Shown here one piece after another: positions 29,875 through 39,682 of a stretch of 64,000 nucleotides of DNA (within the stretch, counting starts at the first letter, position 1; every line of letters starts with the position of its first letter). Under the pieces are notes generated by a model that saw nothing but the letters and a program-made list of their open reading frames with translations, ran no database searches and had not been told where the DNA came from. The translations under genes and the position numbers were made by a program. The stretch is from Bartonella tamiae Th239 (GTDB taxonomy: Bacteria > Pseudomonadota > Alphaproteobacteria > Rhizobiales > Rhizobiaceae). Location of the stretch: contig NZ_JH725147.1 in assembly GCF_000278275.1 (NCBI RefSeq), positions 1,433,063-1,497,062 on the forward strand, read 5' to 3'.

Positions 29875-30372
29875 TTAGAGTTTATTACTTCGACGCCAGT
29901 TTCTAGGGTTCTCAAATGGACTTGACCAAATCCCTCGTTTCTCTCGGCGTGCTTGATCTTCCTCTAAAGGATAACCGTAATAACTGACCGCCCAACCATC
30001 AATAACCATTTGTTGGTTTAGATTTGTTTCACCTGCATAACAAATTGCTAAAAAACGTTGATATTGATCCTTTTTATCACTGTAGCAAACAACTTTTTGT
30101 CCATTAATGAGTTTACCTAAATGTTTTTTAGAGTGCTGTCCACAAGCATATCTTTTGGTTTTCTCACCACAAAATTGGAATAATTCAGGTGCATCCATAT
30201 CAAGAAGACGTATTTTTTTATCTGCTATAATTATGGAATCTCCATCGCTAAGTATGGCATTTCCCACAATTTTTTCATTATTAAAATTAAACAAACTTAA
30301 GAATGATGCAATAATGATTACGACTATTGCAATTAAAAAATCATTTATGCGTGAGTTTCGATTTTTAAACAT
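29875..30372 (-). CDS. Membrane-anchored or secreted thermonuclease (SNase-like)
   Basis: The 165 residues have a hydrophobic N-terminal helix (about 12-28) and a staphylococcal-nuclease-like OB fold: SDGDSIIIADKKIRLLDMDAPEL near 42-64 (calcium-site Asp and catalytic Arg), GKLINGQKVVCY near 87-98 and AICYAGETNLNQQMVIDGWAVSYYGYP. The C-terminal EDQARREKRGIWSSPFENPRNWRR is typical of the group. It probably cleaves nucleic acid outside the cytoplasm. It stands alone and is not in an obvious operon. Confidence 0.88.
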   Translation of the reverse strand: MFKNRNSRINDFLIAIVVIIIASFLSLFNFNNEKIVGNAILSDGDSIIIADKKIRLLDMDAPELFQFCGEKTKRYACGQHSKKHLGKLINGQKVVCYSDKKDQYQRFLAICYAGETNLNQQMVIDGWAVSYYGYPLEEDQARREKRGIWSSPFENPRNWRRSNKL

Positions 30373-30884
30373 TTTTGTCTCGTGAACGAATAATAATTTG
30401 AATGCTTTATTCGCATCAATTTATAGTTTTATTTAAAGGTTTGATGTCAAGAGATATTGATGGCAGCAAGTTAATTTTTATAATTTTGATACCACTGTTC
30501 AACATTTAAAAATGCCAAATCGGCTAAAAATTCATTTTAAAATAATTGTTAATGAGAATTTTTATGAAACTATCCGCATTTTTTAAATGCTTCTTCTGAT
30601 AAACAATGATTTTTTGAGCGGATTAATCTCTATCGTCAACGCAAAAATCCTTACACTATTAAGTCACAAAATATCTCATCAATGTTATTTTAATAGATTT
30701 GAAGAGGATATCAATTTTTGACGTTGAAACTAAGGATAAGATTTAAGATATGTTCAAAGTTCTATAGGTGGTCCTAAAGTTTTATACTGATTTTTGACTT
30801 TTGATTTATTAGGCTTCTTTAATACTTGTTATAATAAAAATTTAATGGAGTGAATTATACGAAAAAAATAGGAACATCACATTT
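30373..30884. other. Gene-poor spacer, possibly a decayed gene
   Basis: 512 bases between the SNase-like gene and mobB. All six frames are broken by frequent stops. Short protein-like runs appear on both strands (for example FERINLYRQRKNPYTIK near 30610-30665 on the plus strand), but I cannot match them to a family. No hairpin terminator, tRNA or clear promoter was found. Confidence 0.3.
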
Positions 30885-31403
30885 TTATTTTTGTCTAAGT
30901 TTCAGATGATCCTCGGCAAAGTCAGTTATCCCTTCGATATTATCAATGTTGAAATAGGGCAGCTGAACATTTTCTATTGGCATATCACTTGCTATAGCGA
31001 CAATATTATTGTCGCTTTCATTTAGAGGAAGCCCTGTTTGTCCATTTTTTAATCGCACCTCAATCTTTTCATGAGGTTCATTTTTAAAACCCTCAACAAT
31101 TATAAGATCACATGGACCAATAAGATCAATTACAGATGACAAAGACATCTCATTGTCGACTGTATTTTCATGAATGTAAGCAAAGCGTTTTGAGGAAACA
31201 ATGGCTACTTCTTGTGCACCTGCTTGACGATGTTTCCAGGAATCTGTTCCCTCGTGATCAATATCAAAATTATGATGGGCATGTTTTATTGTTGAAACTT
31301 TATAGCCTCTCATAGTTAGTGCTGCAACCAAACTTGTAACAAGTGTTGTTTTGCCATTATTTTTCCAGCCAGTAATCCCTAATATTTTTTTATTACATTT
31401 CAT
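30885..31403 (-). CDS. mobB: Molybdopterin-guanine dinucleotide biosynthesis adaptor protein
   Basis: MobB is a GTP-binding partner of MobA in adding GMP to molybdopterin. The 172 residues include the P-loop GWKNNGKTTL at 12-21, IKHAHHNFDIDHEGTDSWKHRQAGA near 39-63 and the Walker B-like DLIIVEGFKNE near 99-109. The ATG overlaps the mobA stop (ATGA), so the two are translationally coupled. No other molybdenum genes are in the window. Confidence 0.92.
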   Translation of the reverse strand: MKCNKKILGITGWKNNGKTTLVTSLVAALTMRGYKVSTIKHAHHNFDIDHEGTDSWKHRQAGAQEVAIVSSKRFAYIHENTVDNEMSLSSVIDLIGPCDLIIVEGFKNEPHEKIEVRLKNGQTGLPLNESDNNIVAIASDMPIENVQLPYFNIDNIEGITDFAEDHLKLRQK

Positions 31404-32011
31404 CGTTTTATAATTTTTTTAAACTTATCAAGATCAGCATGTGTGTTAATGTTAAAGAATGCACCTTTATCAATGTTTTTGTCAAATATTATAAATTGAG
31501 GATTATGGGCAAAAGCGAATGAACGAATACTTTTATCTTGAGAGGTTAATAAAAATTGATTTAAACTTTCTTTTAACGTAACTGGCCATAATCCAAAGGT
31601 AGGTTGGAGACCTCTTACTGTTTTAACAATACGGAAGTCAGAAGAGTTTGTGAGATTTTCAGTCATCTTGTAAAAAAAGTTTTTTGGAAGAATAGGACAA
31701 TCTATTGGAAAAGTTAGTATATGAGAAAAACCAAATTCTATAGCATATTCTAACCCAGAATAAATTCCTGCAAGTGGTCCTTTATAGAAATGGCATTGTT
31801 GATCTTTAAATAAAGATATTTTTTCTTTCAATATTTTTTCAGTTAATTGATTAGAGCTAACTGCTATTGAAAAGTTTTCTTTTTTGAGTCGATCAATTTG
31901 AATATTAAGAAGAGTTTTACCATCAATCTTTAATAAAGATTTATCTTGTCCCATACGGGTAGAGAGTCCACCAGCCAAAATAACAGCTAATATTTTTGAC
32001 TTTTTGTTCAA
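31400..32011 (-). CDS. mobA: Molybdenum cofactor guanylyltransferase
   Basis: MobA transfers GMP from GTP to molybdopterin, giving the bis-MGD cofactor of DMSO-reductase-type enzymes. It has 203 residues from the TTG at 32011, chosen because AAAGGT lies 6 bases upstream. The frame opens at 32035. Nucleotide-binding motif LAGGLSTRMGQDKSLL is at 12-27, then FPIDCPILP near 103-111 (metal-binding Asp) and GLQPTFGLWP near 136-145. It forms a two-gene unit with mobB. Confidence 0.9.
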   Translation of the reverse strand: MNKKSKILAVILAGGLSTRMGQDKSLLKIDGKTLLNIQIDRLKKENFSIAVSSNQLTEKILKEKISLFKDQQCHFYKGPLAGIYSGLEYAIEFGFSHILTFPIDCPILPKNFFYKMTENLTNSSDFRIVKTVRGLQPTFGLWPVTLKESLNQFLLTSQDKSIRSFAFAHNPQFIIFDKNIDKGAFFNINTHADLDKFKKIIKR

Positions 32012-32201
32012 ATGAATACCTTTATATAATCTCAAAAAATATTTAGCTTATAAATGATATTTTATACGATTATAAAAAATTATATTTTAGTATTAGGCTC
32101 TTTCATGACTGTGGTGTTTTTTATCAACTTAACATGATTGTCATAATGAACTCGTATTATTTTATCAACAACGTCTTATGTGATTGTTAAAACAATACAA
32201 T

Positions 32202-32233
32202 AAAAAAACCACCTTTATAATTAAAGGCGGTTT
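32202..32233 (-). terminator. Rho-independent terminator of rpmG
   Basis: A 12-bp stem with one G-T pair (AAACCGCCTTTA/TAAAGGTGGTTT on the minus strand) and a 4-base loop, followed by a run of T, lies 22 bases after the rpmG stop. Confidence 0.8.
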
Positions 32234-32254
32234 TAAAAAAAATTGAGACAATAA

Positions 32255-32422
32255 TTATTTAATTTTTGCTTCTTTAAATTCAACATGTTTCTTAACAATA
32301 GGATCATATTTCCTTTTGCTCATTTTATCTGTCATTGTACGACTATTCTTTTTTGTTACATAAAAAAAGCCAGTATCCGCCGTTGATACGAGCTTGATTT
32401 TAATGGTTGCTGCCTTGGCCAT
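32255..32422 (-). CDS. rpmG: 50S ribosomal protein L33
   Basis: The 55-residue basic protein begins [20 protein letters not shown] and continues with [13 protein letters not shown] and [18 protein letters not shown], the classic L33 pattern of the large ribosomal subunit. It lacks the zinc-binding cysteines found in the other L33 type. AGGAT lies 7 bases before the ATG. It is read by eye and is shorter than most ORF-calling limits. It has its own terminator. Confidence 0.97.
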   Translation of the reverse strand: MAKAATIKIKLVSTADTGFFYVTKKNSRTMTDKMSKRKYDPIVKKHVEFKEAKIK

Positions 32423-32519
32423 AATAAGATCCTGTTTTATAAATAATAAACGTAATGCTGCTGAAATCCTCTCCAGCGCTAACGATTTTTTTGTGACAGT
32501 AAGGATGTTATAAAAAAAG

Positions 32520-33692
32520 TCAAGAGCGGAAAAGCGATCTTAGCATTCTTGTTAGAACTAAAATGATATAAAGTGCAAAAAAAGTCGCCATCGCATTAGA
32601 AAATCCAAATGGTGAAAAAATATCCATGGCTTTGCCGATTATCGTTGGTCCAACGAGCATACCAATACCATAACAAAAAATGAATGCAGAATTTGCAGCA
32701 GCTAATTCGTGTCCACTAAGGCGCGATCCTAATTGTGCAAGTCCAATAGTATAAAGACCCGCAGATACTCCACCAAGTATAAATAAATCAATCATTATTG
32801 CCCATTTACATTCTGCAATAATGGGTAAAATTAACGTTCCGATCAAGCCTATAAGAGCACACCCCATAAGTGAAATGCGCCTATCTTTTATTATATCACT
32901 GATCATACCAATGGGAACAAGTAATAAAACATTACCAAAAGCCAGTATTGCCATAAATTTTGCAGCTTCAGTACTATTATAACCGAGCTGAATACTAAAA
33001 GGAGTAATGAGTGTTAGGGCACCCATTTGAATGGCACCATAAATAAAAACCGCCATTGTCGCTGTTGGTACAGAAAAAATATAAGATAAAAAGGTGACAT
33101 GTTCATTTTTATGAATTGTTGGACTCATATTCCACGCTATAAGAAGAGGTATAACTGCAAGCCCAATAAGAAGACAAGCTGTACCAAAAGGACTGAAACC
33201 ATCACTACCAACATAAGCCAAAAGCGTAGGGCCCACAGCAAATCCTAAGCCAAGCACAATCGCATAAATTGCAAGTACTAATCCTCTTTTTTGAGGAGGT
33301 GCGGAACTGTTGACCCAAAATTCTGATAAAATAAACATAATTGTCATTGCAAAATGCAAACTAAAGCGAAGGCCTAACCAAATCCAGATCGATTCAAAAT
33401 AATAAAAACCTAAAAAACTTGCGCAACCAATGACCATCATAATTAAAATGGCGCACGTAAGTTTAAATTTCAGAGCTATACGCTCTGCAAACATTGCAGC
33501 TAAAATAGTTGCAATGCCTCCAATTGTGCCGCTATAGCCTATTATGCTTGATGAAAAGCCACGTTGTGCCATCAATAAGGATATGAGTTGTGTTCCTAAT
33601 CCTAGCGCAACACCAACAGCACCAATGGTCGCAGTCGCAGCGATAATTGCATAAAAGGATTGTTTTTGGGAGAGTAAATTTGCGTTTTTCAT
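32520..33692 (-). CDS. MFS transporter (YcaD-like)
   Basis: The 390-residue inner-membrane protein has 12 predicted membrane segments in two halves. MFS signatures include [29 protein letters not shown] near 45-73 and [14 protein letters not shown] near 259-272 between helices 8 and 9. The general look is that of the YcaD/uncharacterised transporter group. Substrate unknown. It lies between rpmG and the nudix gene on the same strand, within a synteny block whose other members are informational genes. Confidence 0.82.
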   Translation of the reverse strand: MKNANLLSQKQSFYAIIAATATIGAVGVALGLGTQLISLLMAQRGFSSSIIGYSGTIGGIATILAAMFAERIALKFKLTCAILIMMVIGCASFLGFYYFESIWIWLGLRFSLHFAMTIMFILSEFWVNSSAPPQKRGLVLAIYAIVLGLGFAVGPTLLAYVGSDGFSPFGTACLLIGLAVIPLLIAWNMSPTIHKNEHVTFLSYIFSVPTATMAVFIYGAIQMGALTLITPFSIQLGYNSTEAAKFMAILAFGNVLLLVPIGMISDIIKDRRISLMGCALIGLIGTLILPIIAECKWAIMIDLFILGGVSAGLYTIGLAQLGSRLSGHELAAANSAFIFCYGIGMLVGPTIIGKAMDIFSPFGFSNAMATFFALYIILVLTRMLRSLFRS

Positions 33693-33724
33693 AAATCAAT
33701 TAAATGTTTTTGTAATTTTTTTAT

Positions 33725-34399
33725 TCATAAATATAAAATATGCTGGCAAGGTATTTTGCATTGTTTTTTGTTCGGCAATAAATTTTTTGCAAGAGATATT
33801 TTTTTTATCGGATGAATAGGTAAATTCGAAGTTTTGCTTATGTCTAACCATTGTAGGTCACTGAGTTCTTTTTTATCTTTAATATCATATGGATTAGTTA
33901 CATATTTATAATTCACCATATAAAAATAGGTATCGTAGTGGCACGGATGATTGAAAAGCGTAATAGCTCTAGCAAAATAGCGTAAATAAGAAAGATTGAT
34001 AAATCCATAAGAGTATAGTTTTGACTGAAAACCCTTATCATGGGCTTCAACCTTTGATATTTTTAATTTTTTTGAAGTAATTGCTCCATTTTTTTCAAAA
34101 GTTTCACGCAAGGTACACACACCAAAGGCCTTTGCAAGTCTTTGCGATTGTGTTTTGGGGTGATTGTTCAAAATGCTCCATTGATCTGCTTCAATCAATT
34201 CTTCTGTAATTGGCGCACAATAGTCACGTCTTTTAACGTCCTCTTCGTTGAATACATAAAATCCAGGTAAAAAACGATGGTCATGATGTCTTTTTCCTAT
34301 CAAAACATAAGGTTTTGATTGACGCCAACAAATATTTAAAAGAGATGCTGCTTTTTTAGGTTTTTGAGATCGAGACGTCTGATATGTATAATCAGTCAC
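33725..34399 (-). CDS. NUDIX hydrolase-like protein with altered Nudix box
   Basis: The 224 residues begin with a strand motif (NICWRQSKPYVLIGKRHHDHRFLPGFYVF) followed by the helix FGVCTLRETFEKNGAI near residues 90-105. The Nudix box ends in RExxEExG. Here the second glutamate of the EE pair is lysine and the upstream glutamate is not evident, so metal binding may be weak. The position downstream of rnr, overlapping it by 4 bases, is conserved in Rhizobiales. Substrate unknown. Confidence 0.75.
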   Translation of the reverse strand: MTDYTYQTSRSQKPKKAASLLNICWRQSKPYVLIGKRHHDHRFLPGFYVFNEEDVKRRDYCAPITEELIEADQWSILNNHPKTQSQRLAKAFGVCTLRETFEKNGAITSKKLKISKVEAHDKGFQSKLYSYGFINLSYLRYFARAITLFNHPCHYDTYFYMVNYKYVTNPYDIKDKKELSDLQWLDISKTSNLPIHPIKKISLAKNLLPNKKQCKIPCQHILYL

Positions 34400-36681
34400 C
34401 GACGCCGTCCTTTATGATTTTTTCTATTTTTTATACCTTTATGCCGTTTTGTTTTATGATAAGAAACAGGTGAAAAGGAAAGAGCCCGAGGTGGACTTAA
34501 CATTTCAAATCGTAATGCACCTGCAATCGGTTGTGCTTCAACTAATCGTATTTCCACTTGATCACCTAATTGATAACCTTTTTTCCCACGTTCACCATTA
34601 AGAGCGTGGCGTGATTCATCAAAATGATAATAATCAGAGTCTAATGTTGAAATAGGAATAAATCCATCAGCTCCCAGACGATCAAGCGCTATAAATAAAC
34701 CAGATTTTGTAACACCTGAAATACGACCAGAAAATGTTGCACCAATTTTATCGGCAAGAAAATGAGCGATTAAACGATCAACAGTGTCGCGTTCCGCAGC
34801 TATTGCACGACGTTCTTTTAAAGAAATAGTGCGTGCGATATCTTCTAATTCATTTTCTTGGTCATCTTTTATTCCATCTTTTCCGAGTTTTAAAGCTTTA
34901 ATTAAACCACGATGAACAGTAAGATCAGCATAACGGCGAATAGGCGAAGTAAAATGAGCATAATTATGCAAGTGTAAACCAAAATGTCCAATATTATGAG
35001 GTGTATACTCAGCTTGTGACTGCGATCGTAAAACGACTTGGTTGACAAGTTCTTGTTGAGAACTATCTGCAACTTTTTCTAAAATGGTATTCAAACGTGC
35101 CGGTGTTAAATCAACACCGCGCGCTAAGGTTATGCCAAGTGAATGAAGAAAATCTCTCAACGCTTCTTGTTTGGCAAGTGATGGTTGGTCATGCACTCTA
35201 TATATTAAAGGTTGATTATGTTTTTTCAAAACTTCTGCAGCTGCGACATTGGCTTGGATCATAAATTCTTCAATTAATTTGTGAGCATCAAGACGAGGTG
35301 GAACAATAACGTCTTTCACGCGTCCTTCATCATCTAACAAAACTTTTTTTTCTGGTATATCCAATTCTAAAGGTTGACGTTTATTTCGCTCTTGATTGAG
35401 AGAAAAGTATGCAGCCCATAAAGGTTTTAAAACCTTTTCCAATAAAGGTTGTGTTTTTTCATCGCCTTTACCATCAATTGCCGCTTGCGCTTGTTGATAG
35501 GATAATTTTGCAGAAGAACGCATCATGATGCGATGGAAACTATGTTTGCGCTTACGTCCATTTGCATCAATAATAATACGAACTGCTAGAGCAGGGCGGT
35601 CTTCACCTTCACGCAGTGAACATAGATCATTTGAGATACGTTCAGGCAACATTGGTACAACTCTTTCAGGAAAATAAACAGAATTACCTCTTTTATAGGC
35701 TTCTTTATCCAACAACGTAGAAGAGTGAACATAGGTTGAAACATCAGCAATAGCGATCGTTAAAATAAAACCACCCAAATTATTTGGATCATCATCGACC
35801 ACTGCATGTACAGCATCGTCGTGATCTTTTGCGTCTGAAGGATCAATGGTGATGAGATCAAGTGCGCGCCAATCTTCACGCCCTTCTAGGGTTACGGATT
35901 GTATGGTTTGTACTTCGTCAATAACCTCTTTTGGAAAAATATGGGGAATGTCATGCGAAATGATTGCAATCATAGAGAGAGATTTTTCACTCTCTATGCG
36001 TCCTAAAACAGAATGTATACGACCTTGCTTAAGGCCATAACGATGATCCCGATCAATAATAACTTCAACAAGATCACCTGGCAAAGCTTCTTTATGCGTT
36101 ATATCATCGATTGCAATTTCTGAGGCTTTGCGATGAATAGGTTGTAAACGATAGTGCCCAGTGTCTGTTTTTCTTAAAATGCCAATTTCAAAATGATTTG
36201 TTCTATCAAGCTTTTTAATCAGTCGTCCGGAATATTGAGGTCCTTCTGAATCTTTATTTTTAAATATTTTTGCAAGAATACGCTCTCCAACACCAATGCC
36301 AGAACCTCTTATATGATGGTTTGGATGAATGATGACAAACAGTTGTTCTGTACCTTTAAAATCTACTGGACTTGCAATAAAGGCGCCGTCTTGATCTCGT
36401 TTTACAATTTCCAAAACACTAACAGGAGGTAAAGTATTTTTTACGACAACTCTTTTCCGATTTTTTGAAATTAATCCTTCATCTTTCAGTAGTCGTAACA
36501 TATCCTTTAGCCAAATCCTTTTATCACCTTTTAAATTGAAAGCTTTGGCTATATCACGCTTGCTTGCAAGATCGGGATTGTCTTTTAAAAAAGTCACTAT
36601 ATCCTGTTTGCTCGGAAGGGATTTCTCCTCATTTAAAGCTTGTTTTTGCTTTGTTTTTTTTGGGGGGGAATCCCGTTTCAC
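34396..36681 (-). CDS. rnr: Ribonuclease R
   Basis: RNase R is a processive 3'-5' exoribonuclease that degrades structured RNA. The 761 residues carry an N-terminal winged-helix region, cold-shock domains, the RNB catalytic core (ITIDPSDAKDHDDAVHA near 277-293 with the metal-binding aspartates, then RDFLHSLG and HFTSPIRRYADLTVHR), an S1 domain (FSGRISGVTKSGLFIAL) and a lysine-rich tail. The start is a GTG 3 bases after the topA stop, implying coupling. Confidence 0.96.
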   Translation of the reverse strand: MKRDSPPKKTKQKQALNEEKSLPSKQDIVTFLKDNPDLASKRDIAKAFNLKGDKRIWLKDMLRLLKDEGLISKNRKRVVVKNTLPPVSVLEIVKRDQDGAFIASPVDFKGTEQLFVIIHPNHHIRGSGIGVGERILAKIFKNKDSEGPQYSGRLIKKLDRTNHFEIGILRKTDTGHYRLQPIHRKASEIAIDDITHKEALPGDLVEVIIDRDHRYGLKQGRIHSVLGRIESEKSLSMIAIISHDIPHIFPKEVIDEVQTIQSVTLEGREDWRALDLITIDPSDAKDHDDAVHAVVDDDPNNLGGFILTIAIADVSTYVHSSTLLDKEAYKRGNSVYFPERVVPMLPERISNDLCSLREGEDRPALAVRIIIDANGRKRKHSFHRIMMRSSAKLSYQQAQAAIDGKGDEKTQPLLEKVLKPLWAAYFSLNQERNKRQPLELDIPEKKVLLDDEGRVKDVIVPPRLDAHKLIEEFMIQANVAAAEVLKKHNQPLIYRVHDQPSLAKQEALRDFLHSLGITLARGVDLTPARLNTILEKVADSSQQELVNQVVLRSQSQAEYTPHNIGHFGLHLHNYAHFTSPIRRYADLTVHRGLIKALKLGKDGIKDDQENELEDIARTISLKERRAIAAERDTVDRLIAHFLADKIGATFSGRISGVTKSGLFIALDRLGADGFIPISTLDSDYYHFDESRHALNGERGKKGYQLGDQVEIRLVEAQPIAGALRFEMLSPPRALSFSPVSYHKTKRHKGIKNRKNHKGRRR

Positions 36682-36684
36682 TGA

Positions 36685-39267
36685 TCAACGTGCCTTTTTA
36701 GTTGTTTTCTTTGTGGTCGCTTTTTTAGTAGCGATTTTTTTAGTCTTTTTAGTGCCACCGGCTTTTGCTTCAAGAAGTAAAAGCGCCTCTTCTAAAGTAA
36801 CACTCGTAGGATCTTTTTCTTTTGGAAGTGTCGCATTAATTTTACCCCAATTGACATAAGGACCATAGCGTCCATCTCGCACGGTAACACTTCCGCCATC
36901 GGGATGATCACCTAATATTACCAGAGCTGTCGGTTGTCCTCGCCCACTTGCACCACCTTTGCTTTGTTTTTCGGCAAGTATTGTGACAGCGCGATTAATT
37001 CCGATGTCAAAGACTTCGTCAACATTTTCTAAATTTGCGTATTTACCATTATAAGAAAGATAGGGTCCATAACGACCAATTGAAGCTGTAATTGGGGTTC
37101 CAGTTTCTGGATGAATTCCAACTTCACGTGGTAGTGAAAGAAGAGACAAGGCTTTATCCAATGTCATGTCACTTTGTGCCCATGATTTAGGTAAACCTGC
37201 ACGTTTAGAGTCTTTACCTTCACCAATTTGAACATAAGGGCCGAACCGTCCTGTACGCAAAGTGATATCTTCATTTGTATTGGGATCTTTTCCTAAAACA
37301 AGTGGGCCATCTGCTATTGCCGTCTCACCATTATCATTGTGTTCACTACCTAATTGACGCGTAAATTTACATTCAGGATAATTTGAACACCCCACAAAGG
37401 CACCATAGCGACCAAGTTTTAAAGAGAGTTTTCCTGCATGACAAATTGGACATAAACGTGGATCGCCACCTTCCTCACGTGGAGGAAAGGCAAGGGGTGC
37501 TAATGTTTCATTTAAAACATCAAGAACATTGCTGACGCGTAAATCTTTAATTTCAGAAACAGAATGGTTAAAAGCATCCCAAAAATCACGCAAAACTTGT
37601 TTCCACGATAATTGACCATCAGAAATTAAATCAAGTTTTTCTTCTAAACTAGCGGTAAAATCATATTCCACATATTGATTAAAGAAGTTTTCTAAAAATG
37701 CTGTGACAATGCGCCCTTTTGCTTCTGGCATCAGACGACGTTTATCAATTGTGACATAATCACGATCACGAAGTGTAGCAAGTGTCGATGCATATGTAGA
37801 AGGGCGCCCAATGCCAAGCTCTTCAAGTTTTTTAATTAAACTTGCTTCTGAATACCGTGGTGGTGGCTCTGTTGTATGTTGTGTTGCATCGACTTCGTGT
37901 TTATTTAAAATTTCTTCACTTTCAATATGGGGGAGACGAGTGCTTTCCTCCTCCTCCTTTGAATCATCTTCCTTATGATCCATGTAAGCCGCAATAAAAC
38001 CGTCAAATCGTACAACAGAACCTGTTGCTCTTAGATTGGCGTGATTTGAACCATTAATCGCTTCAATCTCAACCGTTGTACGTTCAATATCAGCAGGCAA
38101 CATTTGGCTTGCAATAGCGCGTTTCCATATAAGTTCGTAAAGTTTTGCCTGATCGTTATCAAGATATTTGGTGGCTTCATGTGGAATTCGTTTGAAGCTT
38201 GTGGGGCGAATGGCTTCATGAGCTTCTTGTGCATTTTTGGCTTTGGCAGAATAAAAACGTGGTTTTTCTGGAACATAAGTTTGACCAAAAGATTGGCCTA
38301 TAGCCTCACGTGCCTCAGAAATGGCCTCACTAGCCATTTGCACACCATCCGTTCGCATATATGTAATCAGCCCAGTTGTTTCACCGCCAATGTCCACACC
38401 TTCGTAAAGTTTTTGTGCAACTTGCATGGTACGTGATGCAGAAAATCCTAGCTTTGCGGATGCTGCTTGTTGCAAAGTTGATGTGGTAAAGGGGGGGGAA
38501 GGATTACGCTTTGTTGGTTTTGCTTCTACGCTTATAGTGCGAAAAGTGGCACCATCAAGCATTGTTTTTATACCATCAGCCTCTATTTGTGTTTTAATAT
38601 CCAATTTGGCTAGTTTTTTTTGATTATATGCAACCAAGCGTGCGATAAAATTTTCTTTTCTTTGAGTGGATAATTCGGCGGCTATGGTCCAATATTCTTC
38701 ATGTTTAAAATGTTCAATTTCAGCTTCACGCTGGCAAATAAGACGTAATGCTACAGATTGAACCCGTCCTGCAGAACGTGCACCCGGAAGTTTACGCCAT
38801 AAAACAGGTGAAAGGGTAAATCCAACAAGATAATCTAAAGCACGGCGTGCCAGATAAGCATCAACCAAAGGAACATCAATATCACGCGGATGCGCCATGG
38901 CATCTAAAACAGATTTTTTCGTTATTGCATTAAAAACAACACGTTTAACAGGTTTATCTTTAATAACTTTCTTTTGTCGCAATACTTCTAAAACATGCCA
39001 TGAAATTGCTTCACCTTCCCGATCAGGGTCAGTCGCTAAAATAAGTTCATCCGCGTCCTTAACGGCTTTTGCTATTTCATTTAATCGTTTAGAAGAAGCG
39101 TTATCTACATCCCACTTCATTGAAAAGTCTTCATCGGGCAGTACGGATCCGTCTTTGGCAGGTAAATCGCGTACATGACCGAATGAAGCCAAAACCTTAT
39201 AGTTAGACCCTAAATACTTATTGATCGTTTTAGCTTTTGCTGGTGATTCAACAACAACAACATCCAT
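36685..39267 (-). CDS. topA: DNA topoisomerase I
   Basis: A type IA topoisomerase that relaxes negative supercoils. The 860 residues include TOPRIM motifs VVESPAKAKTI at 5-15 and ATDPDREGEAISWH at 78-91, the active-site tyrosine in ITYMRTDG (about Y303), a four-cysteine zinc finger (CPICHAGKL...CSNYPEC) near 600-630, three GRFGPYV/GRYGPYL-type repeats, and a Lys/Thr-rich tail. It is between rnr and dprA in the conserved block. Confidence 0.97.
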   Translation of the reverse strand: MDVVVVESPAKAKTINKYLGSNYKVLASFGHVRDLPAKDGSVLPDEDFSMKWDVDNASSKRLNEIAKAVKDADELILATDPDREGEAISWHVLEVLRQKKVIKDKPVKRVVFNAITKKSVLDAMAHPRDIDVPLVDAYLARRALDYLVGFTLSPVLWRKLPGARSAGRVQSVALRLICQREAEIEHFKHEEYWTIAAELSTQRKENFIARLVAYNQKKLAKLDIKTQIEADGIKTMLDGATFRTISVEAKPTKRNPSPPFTTSTLQQAASAKLGFSASRTMQVAQKLYEGVDIGGETTGLITYMRTDGVQMASEAISEAREAIGQSFGQTYVPEKPRFYSAKAKNAQEAHEAIRPTSFKRIPHEATKYLDNDQAKLYELIWKRAIASQMLPADIERTTVEIEAINGSNHANLRATGSVVRFDGFIAAYMDHKEDDSKEEEESTRLPHIESEEILNKHEVDATQHTTEPPPRYSEASLIKKLEELGIGRPSTYASTLATLRDRDYVTIDKRRLMPEAKGRIVTAFLENFFNQYVEYDFTASLEEKLDLISDGQLSWKQVLRDFWDAFNHSVSEIKDLRVSNVLDVLNETLAPLAFPPREEGGDPRLCPICHAGKLSLKLGRYGAFVGCSNYPECKFTRQLGSEHNDNGETAIADGPLVLGKDPNTNEDITLRTGRFGPYVQIGEGKDSKRAGLPKSWAQSDMTLDKALSLLSLPREVGIHPETGTPITASIGRYGPYLSYNGKYANLENVDEVFDIGINRAVTILAEKQSKGGASGRGQPTALVILGDHPDGGSVTVRDGRYGPYVNWGKINATLPKEKDPTSVTLEEALLLLEAKAGGTKKTKKIATKKATTKKTTKKAR

Positions 39268-39511
39268 ATTTTTATCCGCTTTTTAAAGTCAAAATTTGTA
39301 TCTGAACTGTATTTAAATGAACATTCAAACCTTTTTGGTCAAGGCTAAATAATCAAAATAGACAGTAACACAACTTTTAATTGTAATTTATATATTTTCT
39401 ATTTATAGTATATTATACGTTTTTCTAAGTTCATAATTCTAATGATAAATCTTGTAAATGATTAAATATAACTACAAATTAATATGTGACCGCAATTAAA
39501 TTGGAGATTAT

Positions 39512-39682
39512 ATGTCTAAAAATCAAACAGAGATTATTGGATATATTACAGACATGTCAAAAGAAATGAAGATCATGGCGAATGCTGCACGTTCACCTTT
39601 CTTGGCTTATTTGTTGGATATGGTTTCTCAAGAGGGGCAAAATATTTTGAACGTGCATCAAAAAGATCACAATAATCATTGA
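39512..39682 (+). CDS. Small protein of unknown function (56 residues)
   Basis: The frame begins MSKNQTEIIGYITDMSKEMK and ends HQKDHNNH. It contains an amphipathic helical stretch, SPFLAYLLDMVSQEGQNIL. GGAGA lies 6 bases before the ATG. It looks like the short uncharacterised proteins found near this locus in Rhizobiales, but I cannot assign a name. It is transcribed against its neighbours, divergent from topA, and its last 7 bases overlap the 3' end of convergent dprA. Confidence 0.65.
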   Translation: MSKNQTEIIGYITDMSKEMKIMANAARSPFLAYLLDMVSQEGQNILNVHQKDHNNH

